This document shows, piece by piece, positions 16,678-25,974 of a DNA stretch of 37,208 bases. Position numbers and translations under genes: made by a program. Under the pieces are notes generated by a model. That model was not told the origin of the DNA. It saw only the letters and a list, made by a program, of their open reading frames with translations, and searched no databases. The stretch comes from an uncultured Methylococcaceae bacterium (GTDB lineage Bacteria > Pseudomonadota > Gammaproteobacteria > Methylococcales > Methylomonadaceae): NCBI GenBank assembly GCA_903839855.1, contig CAIMEB010000035.1, forward strand, positions 1 through 37,208. Reading direction: 5' to 3'. Numbering within the stretch: position 1 is the first letter of the stretch; each line of letters opens with the position of its first letter.

Positions 16678-17067
16678 ATGTTTAATACATTAAAACCAGT
16701 AAAAGTCGTTCTAATTATGCTAGCCACATTCATGTTGTTCAAAGCCCAATTAGTTTCAGCTCAAAATACCACCACACTGAGTAAAACCTTGTTATTAGAA
16801 AAAGCTGTAGAACTGACCAGTGGCTCCGTTAATACAAAAACAATCCACGTTAGCTTTCCAGTTGGCTTTAAAACACCTTGGCATACTCATGAAGGATCGG
16901 GGCCACGCTATGTTGTCAAAGGCACACTGCAAGTCATTGAAGAAGGTAAAACCAATACTTACTCAAGCGGTGATGTATTTTGGGAAACAGGCAGCTTAAT
17001 GTCAGTAGAAAACATTGGCAAGGACACTGCCGAATTAATTATTTTTGAGTTAACCCCCACTCATTAA
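16678..17067 (+). CDS. Exported cupin-domain protein
   Basis: This 129-residue protein has a signal peptide (hydrophobic about residues 9-22, cleavage after VSA at about 28) and one small cupin barrel. Cupin motif 1 is present as WHTHEGSGPRYVVKG, but the usual Glu is replaced by Gly. In motif 2 (GDVFWETGSLMSVEN) the usual His is Met. So only two of the four standard metal ligands remain, and any metal site would be unusual. It lies 51 bases after the synthetase/GNAT gene and may share its transcript. The function is not known. Confidence 0.8.
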   Translation: MFNTLKPVKVVLIMLATFMLFKAQLVSAQNTTTLSKTLLLEKAVELTSGSVNTKTIHVSFPVGFKTPWHTHEGSGPRYVVKGTLQVIEEGKTNTYSSGDVFWETGSLMSVENIGKDTAELIIFELTPTH

Positions 17068-17083
17068 ATACTCAAAAATAATC

Positions 17084-17172
17084 TCTGTCTGGATATTGGA
17101 ACCGTATTTAAACGACGGGCTTAAAACCAATCACCCCTCTCTTTATCAAGGGAGGTGATTGATCCAGACAGA
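17084..17172. terminator. Nested inverted repeat between convergent genes, possible bidirectional terminator
   Basis: An 11-base perfect inverted repeat (TCTGTCTGGAT at 17084-17094, ATCCAGACAGA at 17162-17172) encloses a second hairpin with arms CAATCACC (17128-17135) and GGTGATTG (17154-17161). ATTGG (17095-17099) can alternatively pair with CCAAT (17127-17131). It fills the gap between the convergent cupin and glgP genes. The inner hairpin is not followed by a clean T-run, so it may instead be a small repeated element. Confidence 0.5.
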
Positions 17173-17185
17173 ACCCACTTATTTT

Positions 17186-19702
17186 TTACTGGTGATGATG
17201 TTTAACCGGCTGAGGTGTTAGTTTCCAAATGTCCCGATTATATTCGTTAATCGTTCTATCAGTAGAGAATTTCCCACTGTTTGCACAATTGATGATACTC
17301 ATTTTTGTCCAGTGATCTTGATCACGATAAGCATCTTCTACCCGTTGTTGAGCATCAATATAACTTCTAAAATCAGCAATAGTCATCCAGGGATCATGTG
17401 GACTCTTTATAGAATCAATCACATCATCAAAAAGACCTGGTTCAAATTGATTAAAATATCCCGACTCCAATAAATGCATAACTGACTGTAAGTCTTCATC
17501 TTGAGAAATAATTCCCAATGGATCGTAATGACCTCGTCTTTCTTCGATCTGCTCCTCCGTTAAGCCGAATAGAAAAAAGTTCTCATCACCGACCTCTTCA
17601 CGAATTTCAATATTAGCACCGTCTAAAGTACCAATCGTAATGGCACCATTCATCATTAGCTTCATATTGCCTGTTCCCGAGGCTTCTTTACCCGCTGTCG
17701 AAATTTGCTCAGATAAATCAGCGCCAGGACATATTTTCTCCATGGCTGAAACTCGATAGTCAGGTAAAAATAGTAAGGCTAACTGGTTAGCCATATCAGG
17801 ATCCGAGTTAATGACATTGGCAACATTATTAATTAACTTAATAATCTTTTTAGCCATTCGATAACCTGGCGCTGCTTTACCACCAATCAGGACACATCTA
17901 GGTACATGATGAACTGCACCGTGCTTTTTAATATCGTTATAAAGATAAATCACATGCAATACATTAAGTAATTGACGCTTATACTCATGTATTCGCTTTA
18001 CCTGTACATCAAAAATGGCATTAACATCCAAATGCAGTGTCATAGGATGCTTACGTTTTTTATAATCTATCAAGCGTTGCTTAGCGACTTGCTTAATGTC
18101 TCGCCAACGCTTTCGAAACTTAGCATCTTCCGCATAAGGCTCTAGTTTTTTTAACTCTGATAAATCAGTTATCCAATGATCGCCAATCGTTTCTGTAATT
18201 AAACTCGCCAGCTCTGGGTTACATGCAGCCAACCAACGCCGAGGCGTCACCCCATTGGTTTTATTATTAAACTTATGTGGCCATAGTTCATAAAAGTCTT
18301 TGAATAATCCTTGTTGCAATAATTGAGAATGTAACTGAGCAACACCGTTTACAGAAAAACTACCGACTATCGCCAGATAGGCCATTCTGACATGTTTATC
18401 TGGGCCTTCTTCTATAATGGACATTCTTTTTAAACGCTCACCATCACCAGGCCAATGCATAGACACTTCTGCCAAGAAGCGTGCATTAATTTCAAAAATA
18501 ATTTCCATTAATCGTGGCAATAAGCGCTGCATCAATCTAACCGGCCACTTTTCTAACGCTTCGGGTAGTAAAGTATGATTAGTGTAGGCCATCGTATTTT
18601 TGGTAATAGCCCAAGCTTCATCCCAAGTTAAGCGATTGTTATCCATTAACAACCGCATGAGTTCGGCAATGGCAATACTGGGATGGGTATCATTTAATTG
18701 AAAACAGTTTTTGTCTGCAAAGCCATTAAAGTTTTTACCATGCACAGCAATCCAATGAGAAACAACATCCTGTAAACTGGCAGAGGCTAGAAAATACTGT
18801 TGTCGTAAACGCAGCTCTTTCCCATTTTCATTGGCATCATTGGGATATAGCACCATCGTAATATTTTCTGCAGTGATTTTTGAAGCGACTGCTTCGGCAT
18901 AATCACCCGCGTTAAATTCATCTAAATTAAACTCTTCAGTAGCAACCGCTTTCCAAAGCCTCAAAGAGTTGACCGTACCATTCTTATAACCTGGAATCGG
19001 TGTATCAAAAGGCACAGCCAATACATTACAAGACGATATCCAATGGGAGTATTGATGACCCTCTTCATCGGTATGAACTTCAGTATGTCCCCCAAATTTA
19101 ATACAGTGCGAATATTCTATTCGCTCAATTTCCCAGACATTGCCAAAGCGCAGCCAATGATCTGGTTTTTCTACCTGCTCTCCATTCACAATAGTCTGGG
19201 TAAACATACCGTATTCGTATCTTAGCCCATAGCCAATGACGGGTAGTTGCAATGTTGCACAACTATCAATAAAGCAAGCGGCCAAACGACCCAAGCCACC
19301 ATTACCTAATCCGGCATCTTGTTCCGCACTGATCAACTCTTCAATCTCAATGCCTAAATCATACATGGCCTGAGTTACGGTATCGGTAACACCTAAATTA
19401 AGCATCGCATTACTTAAGCTTCTACCCATCAAAAATTCCATTGATAAATAATAAAGCCGACGACAATCATTACTTTTATAGTGTTGATGTGTTTCCTTCC
19501 AACGCTCCATCAACCGATCACGTATCGCTTGTGATAAAGCTTCGCTAGCATAATAAGGGGACCTGCAATGCTCATCTCTACCTAATAAATGCACATAATA
19601 TTGCTTAAAATCATCAATAAAATCATTCTTTTTCATTCCCTGCTCGGGAAGCTTAATAATGGATAACTTAGGTTTACTAATAACAAACTTGTTACTCGGC
19701 AT
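17186..19702 (-). CDS. glgP: Glycogen/starch phosphorylase
   Basis: GlgP releases glucose-1-phosphate from glycogen using inorganic phosphate and PLP. The PLP-binding lysine is K681 in EASGTGNMKLMMNGA. Other family signatures are GNGGLGRLAACFIDS, VLYPNDANENGKELRLRQQ, NDTHPSIAIAELMR and TNGVTPRRWL. At 838 residues it is the usual length of the family. The first 22 or so residues are not conserved, so M23 is another possible start, but AGGA precedes the ATG at 19702. It lies downstream of gpmI on the same strand, which places glycogen breakdown beside lower glycolysis. Confidence 0.97.
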   Translation of the reverse strand: MPSNKFVISKPKLSIIKLPEQGMKKNDFIDDFKQYYVHLLGRDEHCRSPYYASEALSQAIRDRLMERWKETHQHYKSNDCRRLYYLSMEFLMGRSLSNAMLNLGVTDTVTQAMYDLGIEIEELISAEQDAGLGNGGLGRLAACFIDSCATLQLPVIGYGLRYEYGMFTQTIVNGEQVEKPDHWLRFGNVWEIERIEYSHCIKFGGHTEVHTDEEGHQYSHWISSCNVLAVPFDTPIPGYKNGTVNSLRLWKAVATEEFNLDEFNAGDYAEAVASKITAENITMVLYPNDANENGKELRLRQQYFLASASLQDVVSHWIAVHGKNFNGFADKNCFQLNDTHPSIAIAELMRLLMDNNRLTWDEAWAITKNTMAYTNHTLLPEALEKWPVRLMQRLLPRLMEIIFEINARFLAEVSMHWPGDGERLKRMSIIEEGPDKHVRMAYLAIVGSFSVNGVAQLHSQLLQQGLFKDFYELWPHKFNNKTNGVTPRRWLAACNPELASLITETIGDHWITDLSELKKLEPYAEDAKFRKRWRDIKQVAKQRLIDYKKRKHPMTLHLDVNAIFDVQVKRIHEYKRQLLNVLHVIYLYNDIKKHGAVHHVPRCVLIGGKAAPGYRMAKKIIKLINNVANVINSDPDMANQLALLFLPDYRVSAMEKICPGADLSEQISTAGKEASGTGNMKLMMNGAITIGTLDGANIEIREEVGDENFFLFGLTEEQIEERRGHYDPLGIISQDEDLQSVMHLLESGYFNQFEPGLFDDVIDSIKSPHDPWMTIADFRSYIDAQQRVEDAYRDQDHWTKMSIINCANSGKFSTDRTINEYNRDIWKLTPQPVKHHHQ

Positions 19703-19789
19703 AATATGTTCCTAGGAGCTTATAAATTGACAATCTAAAAGTATGAATAGAATTGCTCTTTTTCAGTGTGTGCTACGCGCCCAAAAGGC

Positions 19790-21442
19790 CTATCCTACTT
19801 CCACTATGCTTGGAACATAATCTTCTGGTGGCTCAAAACCCAACAGCGTGATACACGTTGCCGCCAGATTCGCAATACCCGCCTTCGGCACATCCGCTAA
19901 GCGCACATTAGCTACCCCAGAAGGATCGTATACAATGCCCGGAACCGGATTCAGGGAGTGAGCAGTCTTAGGTAGGCTACGTCCCTGTTTATCTAGTTTC
20001 AGTTCACCTGTTTTGGCATCCAGTTCGCACATATCATCCGCATTACCATGATCTGCCGAACACACCAGAATGCCGTTGGCTTTTTTTAGCGCATCCATAA
20101 TCTTGCCGACGCCCTCATCCACCGCTTCAACAGCCAGTTTAACTGCACTCACTACACCGGTATGTCCAACCATATCACCATTCGGATAATTCAGCCGAAT
20201 AAACTGATATTCACCACTTTCAATAGCTTTAACGACTGCATCAGTAATTTCATCGGCTTTCATTCGTGGAGCATCTTCAAACGGACAGACATCAGAAGTG
20301 ATTTCTTTCCAAGTCTCAGTTGCAAATTTACCTGAGTTATTGCCATTAAAGAAATAGGTTACATGCCCAAACTTTTGGGTTTCTGAAATAGCAAACTGTT
20401 TTACACCTGAGTTTGATAAATATTCACTCATGGTACGATCAATCGCAGGCGGTGTAACCAGGTAACGTTTGGGTACGCCTAAATCACCGTCATATTGCAT
20501 CATGCCAGCATACAACACCGCTGGTTTTTCACCTCGATCAAACTCTGTTAACTTATCCGCTTCAAATGCTTTGGTAATTTCTAATGCTCTATCACCACGG
20601 AAGTTAAATAAGATCACGCTATCGCCATCCACAATCGGACCCACTGGTTTGCCATCGCGTTCAATAACAAACGCAGGCAAATCCTGATCTAAAACACCCG
20701 GAATTTCACTGCGGAAAGTTTCTATCGCAGCTTTGGTTGAAGCAAATGTTCGACCCTCAGCTTTCACATGCGTATCCCAGCCTCGTTTCACCATATCCCA
20801 GTTCGCGTTGTAACGATCCATAGTGATGTTCATACGTCCACCACCGGATGCTACACAATAATCAACCGAACCATCCGCATTAATTTCTTTCAGGAAATTG
20901 TCGAAACGTTCCACATACTCTAACGCTGACGTGGGTGGTACATCCCGACCATCAATCAAGGCATGTATACGTACCTTCTTAACCCCCTGCTCTTTAGCCT
21001 TGAGTAACATTGACTCCAGATGATTAATATTTGAGTGGACATTCCCATCTGAAAATAACCCAATAAAATGTACAGTTGATGCTTTGCTATTCACATTGGT
21101 TATGAGTTCTTGCCACACAGAACCGGCTGCATACATCAGACCTGATTCAATGGCTTTTCCGACCAGGGACGCGCCCTGAGCAAAAACCCGACCACAACCA
21201 ATCGCATTATGACCCACCTCTGAATTACCCATATCACCATCGTCTGGTAATCCCACTGACACCCCATGCGCCCGTAACTCTGTATAAAGTGCATTTTCAT
21301 GAAGCCAATTTAAATTTGGAGTATTGGCCTGCTTTACAAAATCACTTGCCGGATTCTTACCAATGCCGACACCATCCATAATGACTAATACCACTGGACC
21401 TTTCGGTCCCGCATAAGTCACACTCTTTTTAAGCTCAATCAT
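19790..21442 (-). CDS. gpmI: 2,3-bisphosphoglycerate-independent phosphoglycerate mutase (long, plant-like form)
   Basis: GpmI interconverts 3- and 2-phosphoglycerate through a phosphoserine intermediate with two metal ions. The nucleophile Ser is in DDGDMGNSEVGHNAIG (residue 74 with this start). Metal ligands lie in VLVIMDGVG and in CSADHGNADDM. IDGRDVPPTSALEY and SGGGRMNITMDRY bind substrate. At about 550 residues it exceeds the roughly 510 of the E. coli type. Segments such as FAQGASLV, YAGMMQYDGD and FGHVTYFFNGN resemble plant enzymes. I choose ATG at 21442, with GGAG six bases upstream, over the ATG at 21454. glgP follows after 87 bases. Confidence 0.96.
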   Translation of the reverse strand: MIELKKSVTYAGPKGPVVLVIMDGVGIGKNPASDFVKQANTPNLNWLHENALYTELRAHGVSVGLPDDGDMGNSEVGHNAIGCGRVFAQGASLVGKAIESGLMYAAGSVWQELITNVNSKASTVHFIGLFSDGNVHSNINHLESMLLKAKEQGVKKVRIHALIDGRDVPPTSALEYVERFDNFLKEINADGSVDYCVASGGGRMNITMDRYNANWDMVKRGWDTHVKAEGRTFASTKAAIETFRSEIPGVLDQDLPAFVIERDGKPVGPIVDGDSVILFNFRGDRALEITKAFEADKLTEFDRGEKPAVLYAGMMQYDGDLGVPKRYLVTPPAIDRTMSEYLSNSGVKQFAISETQKFGHVTYFFNGNNSGKFATETWKEITSDVCPFEDAPRMKADEITDAVVKAIESGEYQFIRLNYPNGDMVGHTGVVSAVKLAVEAVDEGVGKIMDALKKANGILVCSADHGNADDMCELDAKTGELKLDKQGRSLPKTAHSLNPVPGIVYDPSGVANVRLADVPKAGIANLAATCITLLGFEPPEDYVPSIVEVG

Positions 21443-21501
21443 TTCAATCTCCAACAGACGGGTTATCTGAATTATTATCTGATGTTACACAACGGCATCA
21501 G

Positions 21502-21666
21502 ATGAAGTGTATTCTTCCAAGATGGAAAAAAGTAAAACCAGAATTATACACAGACTACCTAATATGCAATAACGGATTTGCAACCGCGACCGGATTGTCA
21601 GCCATAATAGAGGGGAATATAAGCTATGACCAGATGACGCGATTTTTGAGTTTGTTTTTTCCGTAG
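21502..21666 (+). pseudogene. IS transposase, N-terminal remnant
   Basis: A 54-residue frame begins with ATG at 21502 and ends at TAG 21664-21666. Its core, GLSAIIEGNISYDQMTRFLS, matches the conserved N-terminus of a common group of DDE (IS4/IS701-like) transposases, where DGxISHDxITRFLS follows a LYxDYL segment. The catalytic DDE part, more than 300 residues, is missing, and unrelated sequence follows. It is a dead remnant of an insertion upstream of gpmI. The family assignment is from memory. Confidence 0.6.
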
Positions 21667-21718
21667 ATTCACCTTCTAATTTTATTTTATAAGCGTTATG
21701 TACCAAGCGATCCATAAT

Positions 21719-21975
21719 ATGCACCTGTATAACCCGCCCCATCCGGGCAGTATTTTAAAAGAAGACATCTTATCTGAACTTGATATCAGCATTACAGACG
21801 CAGATAATCAACTTGGTTTATCACGAGTAAGGCTATCTCGTGTCATTCTTATTGATATACAACATCATTCGTGGGAATTTGGCACAGGCCGCCAGTCTGC
21901 ATAAAAAAAAGCCACTCGAACTTGGTTTCAGAACAGCAATTCAGCTTATCATTCAAGCTTCCAGGCAGATTGTAG
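21719..21975 (+). pseudogene. higA: Broken HigA-type antitoxin (XRE-family HTH)
   Basis: The frame starts MHLYNPPHPGSILKEDIL, the typical HigA/VapI antitoxin start. It continues SITDADNQLGLSRVRLSRVI, the helix-turn-helix. After that the sequence degrades, reaches GTGRQSA and a TAA stop at 21902-21904. Beyond the stop the same frame keeps family-like residues (ATRTWFQNSNSAYH, compare the W-x-x-x-QN-x-Y end of HigA). No higB toxin lies upstream; that space is taken by the transposase remnant. It is an inactivated orphan antitoxin on the strand opposite its neighbours. Its frame runs up to the end of mltB. Confidence 0.6.
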
Positions 21976-21993
21976 GCATGACAGGGAACCGGC

Positions 21994-23001
21994 TCAATTT
22001 TCATTTAAAATAGCCTGACTTAACTGATAAACCGCCATTGCATATAAAGGACTATGGTTATAACGAGTGATGACATAAAAGTTGTCTAAACCAAGCCAAA
22101 GCTCTTCAGTTGTTTTTTTCCCTAAGGCTTCCTGTTCATAAGCAAGCAGCTTTACTTTTGTATTTAAAGGCAAAGTGGTCGATATTTTTAAGTTAAGTGA
22201 TGCTAACTGGTCAAGCCCTAACGCTGGTTTAAGTTCATTATTCAAAGCTGTTTTATAGTTTTCTCCGGTTGCGCTAACAGGCACAGCAATCGCTTGACCA
22301 GTTTGCCACTGATGCTTAATAAAATAATTTGCGACACTGGCAATAACATCACTGTTGTTATGCCAAATATCGCGACGTCCGTCGCCGTCAAAATCATCCG
22401 CATAGCGCCTGAAACTGCTAGGCATAAACTGTGGAGAACCCATGGCTCCCGCATAAGAGCCGATAGGATCTAAAGGATTAAGATGTTCCTCACGACACAA
22501 CAACAAGAAGTTTTCTAACTCACCAAGAAAGAAGGGACTACGCGCAGGATAAGCAAAACCCAATGTAGACAATGCTTGAAGCACTTGAAAATTACCCGTC
22601 TTCTGACCATACATAGTTTCTACACCAATGATCGCGACAATAATTTCCGCAGGCACACCGGTCTGCTTTTCCACCGCAGTCAATGTGGATTTATTTTCCC
22701 GCCAAAACGTTACTCCACCTTTGATACGGGCATCCGTTATAAATATCTTCCGGTATTTATACCAGGGTAAGCTTTCTGCCGGGCTTGAAATTTTTTTGAG
22801 AATATCCTGGTTTATCTCGACACCCTGAAATAATTGCTCAAGCTCAGCCTTATCAAATTGATGTGTCACTGCCATCTTATTAATGAAGGTAGTGACTAGG
22901 TCAGCATCCTTTATATTAGCAGTGCAAGCGATCAGCGCTAGACTCACTGCCAGCAAAATAGGTTTTAAGCTTGCTTTAACCAATTTATTATTCATAACCA
23001 T
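21994..23001 (-). CDS. mltB: Lytic murein transglycosylase B (lipoprotein)
   Basis: MltB cleaves the MurNAc-GlcNAc bond of peptidoglycan and forms 1,6-anhydromuropeptides. The N-terminus is a lipoprotein signal with lipobox LIAC ending at C26, so it is probably anchored in the outer membrane. The catalytic Glu is E128 in IIGVETMYG. The segments YAGAMGSPQFMPSSFRRYA and DFDGDGRRDIW are hallmarks of the GH103/MltB family. The ATG overlaps the rodA stop by one base (TAATG), so it is the last gene of the mre operon here. Its 335 residues are normal. Confidence 0.95.
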   Translation of the reverse strand: MVMNNKLVKASLKPILLAVSLALIACTANIKDADLVTTFINKMAVTHQFDKAELEQLFQGVEINQDILKKISSPAESLPWYKYRKIFITDARIKGGVTFWRENKSTLTAVEKQTGVPAEIIVAIIGVETMYGQKTGNFQVLQALSTLGFAYPARSPFFLGELENFLLLCREEHLNPLDPIGSYAGAMGSPQFMPSSFRRYADDFDGDGRRDIWHNNSDVIASVANYFIKHQWQTGQAIAVPVSATGENYKTALNNELKPALGLDQLASLNLKISTTLPLNTKVKLLAYEQEALGKKTTEELWLGLDNFYVITRYNHSPLYAMAVYQLSQAILNEN

Positions 23002-24125
23002 TAACTAAATTTTCTATGCGTATGAATTGACATTAAAATGCCAAAGCCCGCTAACAAGGTAACAATAGAAGTACCGCCATAACTAATGAGCGGCAAGGGC
23101 ACGCCCACCACAGGCAGAACACCAATGACCATACCCACATTAACAAACACATAAACAAAGAAAGTAAATGCCAGGCTACTGGCCAATAACCGACTGTAAC
23201 TATCCTGCGCTTGGGAAGCAATATATAAACAACGTGCAATAATCAACAAATATAAGGCTAACAAGCCTAAACAGCCCATTAAACCAAACTCTTCCGCGAA
23301 CACAGCGAAAATAAAATCGGTAGAGCTTTCGGGTAAAAAATCTAATTCTGATTGAGTACTACCCAACCAGCCTTTACCATAAATACCGCCTGAACCTATA
23401 GCTATTTTTGATTGAATAATATGATAACCCCGCCCCAGAGGATCTGCCTCAGGATTTAAAAAGGTAAGCACACGATCACGTTGATAGTCATGCATGAAAT
23501 GCCAGATAATCGGTGTCAAAGCGGCTAACCCAGTCACAATAGCTACTATAATCCACCAGGAAAGACCCGCAAAAAACAGTACACCCGCACCTGAACTGGC
23601 GACCAATAAAGCCGTCCCTAAATCAGGTTGTTTAGCAATCAGCAAGGTGGGTATAACGATAAGGATGACCGCAACTAACAATTGTTTTGTCCTAGGAGGC
23701 AGGGGATATTCAGCCAAATACCAGGCAATCATCATAGGCGTAGTGATTTTAATCATTTCTGAAGGCTGAAAGCGAAAAGACCCTAACTCAAGCCAACGTT
23801 GCGCTCCTTTACCTATCTGCCCCATAATTAATACCGCTATCAACAAAATAATCCCAAAAGCAAATAAAACGCTGGAATAACGTTTGAATTGATAGGGATC
23901 AACATGAGCCAGTATAATCATTAATGCAAAAGCAAGTGCCACACGGCTGAACTGACGCACTAATACTTCCATATTTTGACCACCTGCGCTATAAAGAATA
24001 ACGAAACTAACGATTGAGGTCAGCAATAATCCTATAAACAAAGGTATATCAATATGCAGTCTCCTAAGCATAGTTCCCAACACTGAAGGCGCTTCAAACT
24101 GCTCATGACGTGTTTCAGTTTTCAT
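23001..24125 (-). CDS. rodA: Peptidoglycan glycosyltransferase RodA (SEDS family)
   Basis: RodA polymerises lipid II into glycan strands during side-wall growth, paired with PBP2. This 374-residue protein is highly hydrophobic, with about ten membrane segments. The SEDS signature is visible as QKARGYHIIQSKIAIGSGG-like sequence (here DPLGRGYHIIQSKIAIGSGG) and LPESSTDFIFAVFAEEFG, and near the end VVGVPLPLISYGGTS. It overlaps the end of mrdA by 11 bases and the start of mltB by one, so expression is tightly coupled. Confidence 0.97.
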   Translation of the reverse strand: MKTETRHEQFEAPSVLGTMLRRLHIDIPLFIGLLLTSIVSFVILYSAGGQNMEVLVRQFSRVALAFALMIILAHVDPYQFKRYSSVLFAFGIILLIAVLIMGQIGKGAQRWLELGSFRFQPSEMIKITTPMMIAWYLAEYPLPPRTKQLLVAVILIVIPTLLIAKQPDLGTALLVASSGAGVLFFAGLSWWIIVAIVTGLAALTPIIWHFMHDYQRDRVLTFLNPEADPLGRGYHIIQSKIAIGSGGIYGKGWLGSTQSELDFLPESSTDFIFAVFAEEFGLMGCLGLLALYLLIIARCLYIASQAQDSYSRLLASSLAFTFFVYVFVNVGMVIGVLPVVGVPLPLISYGGTSIVTLLAGFGILMSIHTHRKFS

Positions 24126-25959
24126 AGTTTTCCTGTAAGAATTGCTTGATAATCTCTCCTGCTATTGGAGCAGCAACCGACCCACCGTGCCCACCATTTT
24201 CAACAACTACGGCTACCGCAATCTGAGGATCATCAACCGGCGCAAAAGACACAAACAGGGCATGATCCCGATACTTAAAGTCGATACTATTTTCATCATA
24301 TTTTGCATTTTGCTTAATACCTAATACTTGTGCAGTTCCTGTTTTACCGGCAATTTGGTAGGTGATATTTTTATTAATGCCTTTAGCCGTGCCATGCTCG
24401 CTATGCACAACATTAATCATACCTCGAACGACTGAATTAAAATGTTCCTGTTTTAGGGGAATAGTGTAAGCACTGTGTTCAATGCCTAACACAGTACTTT
24501 GTGTACCGAGCATTTTATCAACTAAAAAAGGTGTCATGACCTTACCGTCACTGGCTAATGTAGCGGTCGCTTTCGCTAACTGCAAAGGCGTGACTTGTAG
24601 ATAACCTTGGCCAATACCCGTTATCAATGTCTCACCAGGGTACCAGGCCTGGTTTTTTCGTTCACGCTTCCACTCACGAGACGGTAATAAACCCGACTTT
24701 TCACCCACAAGATCAATCCCTGTTTTTTCGCCAAAACCAAATTTATGTAAGAAACTATACATATTATCGATGCCTAGCGAGGATGCCAGACGATAAAAAT
24801 AAACGTCACAAGACTCGGTAATCGCTCGAGTCAAGTCAACTGCGCCATGTCCACCTTTTTTCCAGTCCCGATACCGATGTGTCACGCCAGGTAACAGATA
24901 GTAGCCGGGGCAGAAAAACTTTTGCTCAGCATTAATCACCTCAAACTCAAGTCCGGCCAAGGCAATAAATGGCTTGATTGTGGAACCCGGCGGATATAAA
25001 CCACGCAACGCCCGGTTATAAAGAGGTTGGTTTTCAGAGGATTGTAAGGCCTGATAAGCATCGTTAGCGATACCCACCACAAAAGGATTAGGGTCAAAAC
25101 CCGGACGACTGACAAATACTAAAACACCACCGGTTTTAATATCAATAGCCACCACGGCACCATTAAATGAGCCTAAAGCATCATAAGCGGTTTTTTGCAA
25201 ATCGATATCTAACGTTAAATAAAGATTTGCTCCTGGCTGGGGATTAACTTCCTTTAACGTATTCAGTAGACGCGCCTGAACATTCGTTTCTATCTCGGCA
25301 TAACCCGTCTTACCGTGTAATTGACTCTCATAAGAACTCTCTATACCTAACTTACCAATATGGGAAGAGCCACGATATTCGGCTATCGGTAAATCTTTCA
25401 TTTCGGCCTCATTTATTCGGCCAACGTAACCAATAACATGGGCGGTCAAATCACTATAAGGATAATGCCGAACCAGTTGCCTATGAATATCAACTCCCTG
25501 AAAATAAGGTCTGACAACGGCAAACCTTGCTAACTGCTCCTCATTCATGCTGACCAACAAGGGAGAACTAATAAAGTTTTTTTGGCGTTTCCGTAATTTT
25601 TGATATTGTTCAATATCTTCATCAGACAGGTCTAGCAGTTTTTGTAACCGAGATAGCGTATCCTCCATGTTACTCACCTGCTCAGGAATAATCTCCAAAC
25701 TATAAGATGGCCTATTCTCAGCTAACACCCTACCTTTTCTGTCAAAAATCATACCTCTTGTGGGCACTAAAGGAACGATCTTGATACTATTATCTTTTGC
25801 TAATGATGAATAATGTTCGTGTCCGGCAACTTGTAAATAAACAAGCCTGATAACTAACCCCGCAGTTAAGAGACTAACAAGAATGAATGCCGCAACAATC
25901 CGGTTTATAAATAAGCGCTTTTCCGATGAATGGTCTTTAATAGCATATAGACTCGACAT
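24115..25959 (-). CDS. mrdA: Penicillin-binding protein 2 (peptidoglycan D,D-transpeptidase MrdA)
   Basis: PBP2 cross-links new peptidoglycan in the elongasome and is the target of mecillinam. There is one N-terminal membrane helix (about residues 20-42), then the pedestal domain with PTRGMIFDRKGRVLAENRP. The transpeptidase motifs are S326-x-x-K329 (PPGSTIKPF), S383-C-D (ESCDVYFYR) and K539-T-G (AGKTGTAQV). The 614 residues are close to the E. coli length (633). It lies between mreD (15 bases) and rodA (overlapping). Confidence 0.97.
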   Translation of the reverse strand: MSSLYAIKDHSSEKRLFINRIVAAFILVSLLTAGLVIRLVYLQVAGHEHYSSLAKDNSIKIVPLVPTRGMIFDRKGRVLAENRPSYSLEIIPEQVSNMEDTLSRLQKLLDLSDEDIEQYQKLRKRQKNFISSPLLVSMNEEQLARFAVVRPYFQGVDIHRQLVRHYPYSDLTAHVIGYVGRINEAEMKDLPIAEYRGSSHIGKLGIESSYESQLHGKTGYAEIETNVQARLLNTLKEVNPQPGANLYLTLDIDLQKTAYDALGSFNGAVVAIDIKTGGVLVFVSRPGFDPNPFVVGIANDAYQALQSSENQPLYNRALRGLYPPGSTIKPFIALAGLEFEVINAEQKFFCPGYYLLPGVTHRYRDWKKGGHGAVDLTRAITESCDVYFYRLASSLGIDNMYSFLHKFGFGEKTGIDLVGEKSGLLPSREWKRERKNQAWYPGETLITGIGQGYLQVTPLQLAKATATLASDGKVMTPFLVDKMLGTQSTVLGIEHSAYTIPLKQEHFNSVVRGMINVVHSEHGTAKGINKNITYQIAGKTGTAQVLGIKQNAKYDENSIDFKYRDHALFVSFAPVDDPQIAVAVVVENGGHGGSVAAPIAGEIIKQFLQENYEN

Positions 25960-25974
25960 GTGTTGCCAGATATT

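Noticed and set aside
21485-21742. 85-codon minus-strand frame opposite the transposase and higA remnants
   Set aside because: The plus-strand frames here have recognisable family motifs; the minus frame is their shadow.
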